The notes under the pieces were generated by a model that had not been told where the DNA came from, ran no database searches, and saw nothing but the letters and a program-made list of their open reading frames with translations. A stretch of DNA of 64,000 nucleotides from contig NZ_JAMWMR010000003.1 in NCBI RefSeq assembly GCF_023887685.1, positions 186,001 to 250,000 of the forward strand, in the 5' to 3' direction. The position numbers and the translations under genes were made by a program. This document shows positions 63,166-64,000 of the stretch, in pieces. The number at the start of each line of letters is the position of its first letter. Position 1 is the stretch's first letter. Source of the DNA: Streptomyces macrolidinus. GTDB lineage: Bacteria > Actinomycetota > Actinomycetes > Streptomycetales > Streptomycetaceae.

Positions 63166-63975
63166 ATGGCGATCGACTGGGACCGGCGCACCTGCGCACG
63201 CAAGGGCCATGTGACCTACGCACCGGACGACCCTCGGTTGCGCATCCGCCTGCACGCCACGACCGCCCTCGGGGAGGTGTGGCGCTGCCTGCGCTGCGGC
63301 GACTTCGCGCTCGGCGAGCCGCACGGCGCGGGACCGGCGGAGGACGCGCCGCTGGTACCGCGCGGCAAGGTGCTGCGTGACCTGTTCGTCCTGCGCTTCC
63401 TGGCGATCGAGCGGGCGTTGCGCGGGGTGTTCATCGTGCTGGTCGCGGTGGCGGTGTGGAAGTTCAGCAACAGCCAGGACGCGGTACGCCGCCTGTTCAA
63501 CGAGTACCTGGACGTCCTCCGCCCCGTCTTCCGGCACTTCCACTACGACCTCGACCATTCACCGGTGGTCGGCACCATCCAGAAGACCTTCGGGTACAAG
63601 CACTCCACCCTGCTGCTGGTGGCCACCCTGCTGCTGGCGTACGCGCTGATCGAGATCATCGAGGCGGTGGGCCTCTGGTACGCCAAGCGCTGGGCGGAGT
63701 ACCTGACGGTGGTCGCCACGGCCGCGTTCCTCCCGCTGGAGATCTACGAACTCAGCGAGCACGTCAGCGCCGTGAAGATCACCACGCTGACGCTCAACAT
63801 CATCGCGGTCCTCTATATCGCCCTCACCAAGCGGCTGTTCGGCCTGCGCGGCGGGCGCAAGGCGTTCGAGGAGGAGCGGCACAGCGAGTCGCTGCTGGAG
63901 GTGGAGGAGTCGGCCGGGGTACTGGTCCGAGAGCAACCTGCCCGGTCCGCTTCAGGAGCACGAAGGAGCCCGTGA
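63166..63975 (+). CDS. DUF2127 membrane protein with N-terminal zinc-ribbon-like motif
   Basis: The protein has about 269 residues. ATG 63166 has GGAAGG nine bases upstream. The N-terminal 60 residues are soluble with a Cys in RRTCARKGH and WRCLRCGDF, a possible metal site. Four membrane helices typical of DUF2127 follow (about 87-107, 148-170, 178-198 and 205-227), and an acidic C-terminus. The function is unknown. The stop overlaps a possible next start (GTGA). Confidence 0.85.
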   Translation: MAIDWDRRTCARKGHVTYAPDDPRLRIRLHATTALGEVWRCLRCGDFALGEPHGAGPAEDAPLVPRGKVLRDLFVLRFLAIERALRGVFIVLVAVAVWKFSNSQDAVRRLFNEYLDVLRPVFRHFHYDLDHSPVVGTIQKTFGYKHSTLLLVATLLLAYALIEIIEAVGLWYAKRWAEYLTVVATAAFLPLEIYELSEHVSAVKITTLTLNIIAVLYIALTKRLFGLRGGRKAFEEERHSESLLEVEESAGVLVREQPARSASGARRSP

Positions 63976-64000
63976 TCCCCGCCATGCGCAAGCCCCGACC
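63972..64000 (+). CDS. Start of a following gene (partial)
   Basis: GTG at 63972 overlaps the previous stop and has AAGGAG three to four bases upstream; an ATG at 63984 in the same frame also fits. Only about nine codons (MIPAMRKPR) remain before the window ends, so the product cannot be named. Confidence 0.4.

Noticed and set aside
58167..63380. Very long frames opposite or alongside the MFS and RCC1 genes
   Set aside because: No domains; they follow the high-GC codon bias and the RCC1 repeat period.

Overview
This 64 kb window is chromosomal DNA from a Streptomyces or very close relative. The signs are very high GC with GC-rich third codon positions, many GTG and TTG starts, ATGA/GTGA stop-start overlaps, several apparently leaderless promoters, and Streptomyces families such as Scy/FilP, NucS, XRE-DUF397-ATPase modules and MsiK-type sugar importers. 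From memory, the gene order matches the core of the S. coelicolor chromosome from atpC (about SCO5374) to just past pfkA (about SCO5426). It is a conserved housekeeping core with a more variable right end (about 58-64 kb). I see no tRNA, rRNA, CRISPR array, integrase, transposase or prophage gene.

Layout. 0-5.1 kb: the end of the ATP synthase operon (atpC), a DUF2550 gene ending in a 75-bp tandem repeat, and a secreted GH18 chitinase with a DasR-type repeated operator and its two-component system. 5.3-13.9 kb: cobalamin adenosyltransferase, an XRE/DUF397/ATPase regulatory module, an HxlR/NAD-binding divergent pair, an ABC-2 exporter with a divergent TetR gene, 3-hydroxybutyryl-CoA dehydrogenase and a STAS protein. 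14-22 kb: a large membrane NTPase-like protein, NucS, an SCO5389-type protein, a flavin-dependent oxidoreductase, a small zinc-ribbon-like protein and a second ABC-2 exporter. 22.2-27.2 kb: filP and scy, the coiled-coil pair of hyphal tip growth. 27.4-30.2 kb: methylmalonyl-CoA epimerase, thiolase and MeaB. 30.3-39.3 kb: an MFS gene with a possible leader peptide, MarR and TetR regulators, three tandem AIM24-family genes, two DUF3817 genes and icmA. 39.5-43.8 kb: a thioredoxin-fold YbbN protein, then a regulatory region dense in inverted repeats, then a DUF6230/DUF6114/secreted-protein trio. 43.9-50.1 kb: pyk, ackA, pta and pfkA. 50.2-57.5 kb: a sugar ABC importer without its ATPase, and a CitA/CitB-type two-component system divergent from a dicarboxylate symporter. 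57.5-64 kb: a TetR/MFS drug-efflux pair with three stacked operators, a secreted RCC1/DUF11 surface protein flanked by a 29-bp inverted repeat and a pseudogene scrap, and a DUF2127 membrane protein.

How the genes fit together. Chitin use is linked by the chitinase, its two-component system and its DasR-type site. B12-dependent acyl-CoA metabolism is spread over the adenosyltransferase, epimerase, MeaB and IcmA genes, with thiolase and hydroxybutyryl-CoA dehydrogenase feeding the same pool. Lower glycolysis and acetate overflow are grouped as pyk-ackA-pta facing pfkA. Polar growth is represented by filP-scy. The points most worth a second look are the inverted-repeat-rich region before the DUF6230 gene, the repeat-flanked RCC1 gene with its relics, two arrays of one degenerate 23-bp repeat in front of two transporter genes, the triple TetR operator, the near-perfect 24-bp palindrome before icmA, and a leaderless six-residue leader ORF before an MFS gene.
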